From: Vandiemenella viatica
Taxonomy: Eukaryota; Arthropoda; Insecta; Orthoptera; Morabidae
Direction: 5' to 3'
Assembly (NCBI GenBank): GCA_031002005.1
Contig: JARYHS010008074.1
Location: forward strand, 264,865,930 to 264,929,929
Length of the DNA stretch: 64,000 nt
The notes beneath the pieces were generated by a model. The model searched no databases, was not told the origin of the DNA, and worked only from the letters and a program-made list of their open reading frames with translations. Shown piece by piece: positions 60,358 to 64,000 of the stretch; position 1 is the stretch's first letter, and the number at the start of each line of letters is the position of its first letter. The position numbers and the translations under genes are program-made.

Positions 60358-60721
60358 GGTTGGGTGTCTTGCTTTCGGTTGAATTTGTGATTGCTTCCAC
60401 GATCTTCTGTGGGAGGCTTTCCAGGTGGACCATCAGGGTGGCCATCTGTGTCAGCATCTTCTGGAGCAGCTGGGTAACGCTGGGATGGTCTTCCTGACGT
60501 ATCCTGTTGGCGTTAATTGAGGCCAGATTTTGTGGATTGGCAGGAGGTTGGGGCCATGGTTGACTGGTGGTAGCGCTGTCAGCTGTTATCTGGTGGCCGG
60601 GCAGAACTGGCCACTCTGCAGTTTCAGCCGCATGTGAAGGAGGCTTTAGGATGTCTGTAGATTGGTGTTCCTGGCGGTGGGTCGCTACGTGTAATCCTGT
60701 AGTCGAGAATTCATTTTTCAA
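60344..60721 (-). pseudogene. Jockey ORF1, C-terminal remnant
   Basis: 125 codons rich in Pro, Gln and Thr, ending QKIVEAITNSTESK... before a TAG at 60344-60346. The expected CCHC knuckles lie upstream and are lost through the 5' truncation. The stop lies within the beginning of ORF2 (ATG at 60355-60357), giving a 14-nt overlap in another frame. This overlap is the arrangement seen where ORF2 is translated by reinitiation. I assign it by position next to the endonuclease, not by a domain. Confidence 0.65.
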
Positions 60722-60733
60722 TATTGGTTCCGA

Positions 60734-61743
60734 ATATATATATATATAAAACCAATAATTTTCTGATTCATTTCACACATAATGGAAAGCAGGCGAAAAT
60801 ATGCTAAAAATCTGTTAAAAAAATAATTTCATGTAGTCACAAAGATCTAATGAGAAAGTTTCTTGCCACCAGAGCAATCCGTCTATGCTTTAGCCGTAGA
60901 AACAAATCCGATAATCTTACTGATAGACCCTTCAAATGACTTGAGACTAGTAGTGGTGTCGCTAATGTCAAAAAGCAGATAGCACTAAAACCATATCTCA
61001 TGTATCCGGTGTACAGGAAGAATTTATTAAAAAAAAAAAAAAAAACTCGTTTTCGAATATGGTTTGCTATTTTTTTTTGTAATGTTTTTTTCAATCGGCG
61101 CTGCGCTTTGTGACGGATCACAGGTGTTAACTTTCTCCCAACAAAAAATTCTGACATTAATTATGTTCTGTAGTTAACAATTCATGATCAAACTCTGTGC
61201 TCAATGTTCGTTTAGAATCCTGAGAAGTCTTCGTCGGCAATGGTTAAACGCTTGAAGATGTTCTTCAATGGGCAGCTGAGGGCTTCCAGGTGTCAGAGAA
61301 ATGACGCTATTAGCCTTGTTGACAAAACAAAGAAATGTGCAATCATACAAGTAAGGCTGGCCGTCCAGTGGATTCGTATTTTCGCGAAAATTGCTCGCGT
61401 GACTACGCCTGTATACCCGCGAACTGATCGCTTCAATCCAAGCACAATTAATGTTATGTGACTCCGTCCATTGTGAGTGCTTGAGTCATGCGAATACATG
61501 CGAGGAAGATGTTTGGATTTGGTCGCGCGAACACGCGCTTCACGAGATAGATATTGAGAATATAAAGGCGCCGACAGATCTTTTTCGAGCTCTAACACTC
61601 ATGCAACAATAATAATTGTACAAAAACTTATACAAAATTACTTGAAATCATTAGGAAGCGTTATTAAATGAAAATATATACCAGCACACAAAAGTATATT
61701 TACGAAACCAAACACTTCTAAAAATTCTAAATCTCATTCAAAA
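60734..61743. other. sequence without recognised genes, one TATA-like site
   Basis: A (TA)n run at about 60735-60748 marks the Jockey 5' junction. A mildly GC-richer stretch (61240-61600) contains GAATATAAAGGCGCC at about 61557-61571, like a TATA box. Overlapping ORFs of 73 and 101 codons on opposite strands have no domain. Confidence 0.35.
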
Positions 61744-61802
61744 CATTATTATTATTACTCCACGATTCACTAAAAGTGTGTGGCGGAGGGTGCATTGTAC
61801 CT

Positions 61803-61990
61803 ATCCGGGAAGGTAATGGTTTTGAAGGGATTTACGGGATATGGCAGGAGGCGCCCATGGGGTATTCTGAGGAACCATCCCAGAATTCGCATGGAGTGAT
61901 CTGGGAAAACCATGGAAAACCCAGATCAGGTTGGCCGGAGCGTTTTAGCGGAAGATACTCCTGTTGGATTTTAAGTTTACTCGCCCGGTA
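61803..61990 (-). mobile_element. SINE-like segment inside the CR1/L2 LINE
   Basis: Shares with the main SINE, in altered form, GGCGCCCATGGGGTATTCTG, CATGGAGTGATCTGGGAAAA and CCATGGAAAACCCAGATCAG. Head and tail are poorly preserved. Adjacent LINE sequence resumes at about 61990, so it probably inserted into the LINE. No clear target duplication. Confidence 0.6.
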
Positions 61991-62189
61991 AATCCTTTCT
62001 ATTCCATTCCCTAATCGCTCGTGGGAAAAATGGGTACAGAAATGAATCGGTTCTGGCCCTGATTTCTCTTATCTTATTTCCGCAGTCTTTCCGAGATATA
62101 AATGTTTCTGGTAGCAATATTTCCTGGCTGTCATTCCGAAATACGTCAGTCGTGAATTTTTCAATTAGCTTCCGTCGAAAGCAACTCCT

Positions 62190-63124
62190 TCAGTGTTCCA
62201 GGTCTTCCCAACCTAGCTCCTTCAATATCGCACTTACGCTTTCCCTCCAACTATATATACCTGTCACGAATCGGGCGGCTCTTCTTTGGACTTTTTCTAA
62301 CGCCTCCAGTAAAACCTTTTGATGGGGACCCCATACAGAACAACAATATTCTAAGTGAGGACGTACTAGTGACTTGTATACAATCGATTTAACTTCCGGA
62401 GTGCATTGATTTAAATTATGACCTAGAAATCTGAGCATACGATTTGCTTTCCCAGTTACATTCTCGATATGCTCATTCCACGACAAATTATTACGAATTG
62501 TTACCCCTAGGTATTTAGCGAAATCTACCGTTCTAAGGACAGTATCATTAATTTTATATTCATAGTTAACTGGTGTCACCTTTTTACTTACACGCATGAC
62601 TTGGCACTTTTTAGCGTTTAACTCCAACAGGCAATCTTTACACCACTTAATTATTTTCATAATATCGTCTTGTAACAAAGCGCAGTCGACCTGGGTTTTG
62701 ATTTCACGATAAATAATAGCATCAACGGCAAATAATCTTTTCATCTCCCCTATTATGAAGCATAAATGCATATGAGAAACAACAGAGGCCCTATCACGCT
62801 TCCCTGGGGTACCCCGGACCTCACTTCGGTACGTGATGAACGCTCACCGTCGAGAACTACACCCTGTGTTCTGCCCTTCAGAAAGTCTGCAACCCAGTCG
62901 CATATTTGTCTAGATATGCCGTAACCACGAAGTTTCCTAAGTAACCTAGTGTGAGGCACAGTGTCAAAAGCTTTTTTAAAATCTAATAGAACTAAATCAA
63001 CCTGGGATTGCTCATCTATAATTCGGCAAAAGTCGTGAATTAGAAGTGCAAGTTGCGTTTCGCAGTTTCGGCCTTTTCTGAATCCGTGTTGATTTTGGTT
63101 TAAAAGATCACCTATGATCCACAT
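62190..63124 (-). pseudogene. CR1/L2-like reverse transcriptase, catalytic Asp lost
   Basis: Piece 62753-63124 shows NQNQHGFRKGRNCETQLALL, VDLVLLDFKKAFDTVPHTRL (first catalytic Asp) and RSGVPQGSVIGPLLFLI. Piece 62190-62771, in another frame, has RLFAVDAIIYREI at 62715-62740, where the FADD box has become FAVD. Then follow AKYLGVTIRNNLSWNEH and LVRPHLEYCCSVWGPHQK. One frameshift lies at about 62760. The missing Asp and the frameshift make it inactive. The C-terminal segment up to 62190 ends with ELGWEDLEH, usual near the end of such ORFs. Confidence 0.9.
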
Positions 63125-63128
63125 AACA

Positions 63129-64000
63129 TTTTTAATTACGTTCGTCTAATATTCCATGCACTCTATTGCTTTTAATACATTCAAAACAGTGATTCAGATA
63201 ATTTAAACCATTTTAATCCATCAAAACACAATACGTTCAAGGAATAAACATAAAAATTTGCAAGTAATTTCTTCTCGCTTCTTTTCAAATACAGATTCAA
63301 TTTATTATTCTATGTAATTGGTGGAGACTAATCGTTAGTACGTAATAGTGCGTATAGCGTTATATATTAAGTTTGTTTGCTGTTGTATCGATAAAATTAC
63401 AAAAGTACTTAACATATTGCACAATATTACGAAAAAAATATTGTTAATTTATAAAGATTTTTACAGCATAATTCATTTCACCTAGTTTATATAAGGCTAC
63501 TAGTTTACTCGAATTTAGCTGGAAATTGTTTCAGTCGCCCTTTCGAATTACTTTTTTGTGTCCCATTTTCAAGCAATTATTTTTCTCTTAAAATAAAACT
63601 ATTTTAAGTGGACCAGTATTTTCAAGATAAAGGAGCTAATACGATATAGGATTAAAATTAAATTAAAAAGACATTTCCTTAGGTACAGATCGTCTAACTA
63701 GCATCCTCCATTTCTTTGTTACATATAATACATTGTAGCGTATCACCAGGGGTGGGGGTGAGAGAATTATTAATTAATTCTTAATATTTTACGCTATACA
63801 GGGTACTATAATTGAATATCAAAATTTAAATTATTCAAATGAGAATTGGATGATTTTGGGATTTAAAACGGTCACAAAAAGACATTTTAATAAAGATTTT
63901 TACAATGGCATCTACAAATCTGAACGTATTTACCATTACGTTAATAAACAAGAGGTTGTGCAATTTTCTAAGCAACGCTCAGATGTACAATGAGCCCTTT
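63129..64000. other. AT-rich sequence, nothing recognised
   Basis: No ORF above background and no repeat seen. The window ends here without a feature running off the edge that I could identify. Confidence 0.55.

Larger units (their letters stand above)
57426..60733 (-). mobile_element. Jockey-clade LINE, 5' truncated, inactive
   Basis: Minus-strand element with the end of ORF1 (60344-60721), endonuclease (59629-60357), linker (59309-59632) and RT (57766-58956). A 3' untranslated part carries an A/T-rich stretch (T run region 57565-57640 on the plus strand) that may be an internal or terminal A-rich tail. The 5' end stops at a short (TA)n near 60733, so most of ORF1 is missing. RT plus endonuclease without RNase H fits Jockey. 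It abuts the RTE fragment on its 3' side. Its G+C content is clearly above that of neighbouring DNA. Confidence 0.88.
61744..63128 (-). mobile_element. CR1/L2-like LINE, 5' truncated
   Basis: Minus strand: RT remnant (62190-63124), 3' untranslated part and a short simple tail seen as ATTATTATTATTAC at 61745-61758, typical for this LINE group, which ends in short repeats rather than poly(A). The 5' end is cut near 63128 just before the RT block with NQHGFRKG. A SINE-like segment interrupts the 3' region. Confidence 0.87.

Noticed and set aside
1..64000. LTR retrotransposon, CRISPR array, bacterial operon features
   Set aside because: No paired long direct repeats, no spaced identical short repeats and no bacterial gene organisation; the content is that of a eukaryotic genome.

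Overview
The window looks like AT-rich, repeat-dense nuclear DNA of an insect, most likely a polyneopteran (orthopteran or stick-insect grade). Evidence for this is the mix of LINE clades, two Tc1-like transposon families, and nine copies of one tRNA-derived SINE whose body resembles a SINE I know from grasshopper-type genomes. The placement is inference. I found no intact host gene, no real tRNA or rRNA gene, no LTR retrotransposon and no CRISPR array. Almost every recognisable protein-coding stretch is a broken transposable-element gene. The rest is AT-rich sequence with stop codons in all frames, as expected of intergenic or intronic DNA.

Layout. 0-4 kb: unannotated DNA with one GC-richer block (961-1620). 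3.8-4.1 kb: a SINE with a perfect 13-bp target duplication. 4.3-6.2 kb: an old diverged tandem array. 6.6-9.85 kb: two inverted copies of an unnamed MITE-like element flanking a 1.2-kb Tc1-like transposon. 9.9-18.4 kb: sparse DNA with a 131-bp hairpin, a Tc1-family end fragment (14.9 kb) and a foldback element built from two inverted pieces of a Tc1 transposase gene (17.76-18.44 kb). 20.7 kb: a tRNA-like SINE. 22.5-23.1 kb: two SINE copies in tandem. 25-30.2 kb: a nearly full-length but dead I-clade LINE (gag-like ORF1 with a polyglutamine N-terminus, endonuclease, RT, RNase H), followed by a 220-bp ungapped palindrome. 32.1-32.6 kb: a GC-rich island.

37.6-43.7 kb holds the most unusual structure. 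About 1-kb inverted arms, each made of two diverged ~510-bp tandem units, enclose a decayed gene for a protein with an acidic, XPG-like nuclease part and a C-terminal cysteine-rich CXC-like domain. One arm carries an exact 126-bp tandem duplication. 44-50 kb: three SINE copies and a second Tc1 copy cut by a 1000-N assembly gap (49851-50850). 51-55.8 kb: AT-rich, empty. 55.8-63.1 kb: three more LINE remnants in a row (RTE, Jockey, and a CR1/L2-like element with a SINE-like insertion).

All four LINEs and seven of nine SINE copies lie on the minus strand. This would fit insertion into an intron of a plus-strand gene, or a strand-biased piRNA-type locus, but the sequence alone does not decide. 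Most element genes carry frameshifts, and two of the four LINE RT active sites are mutated.
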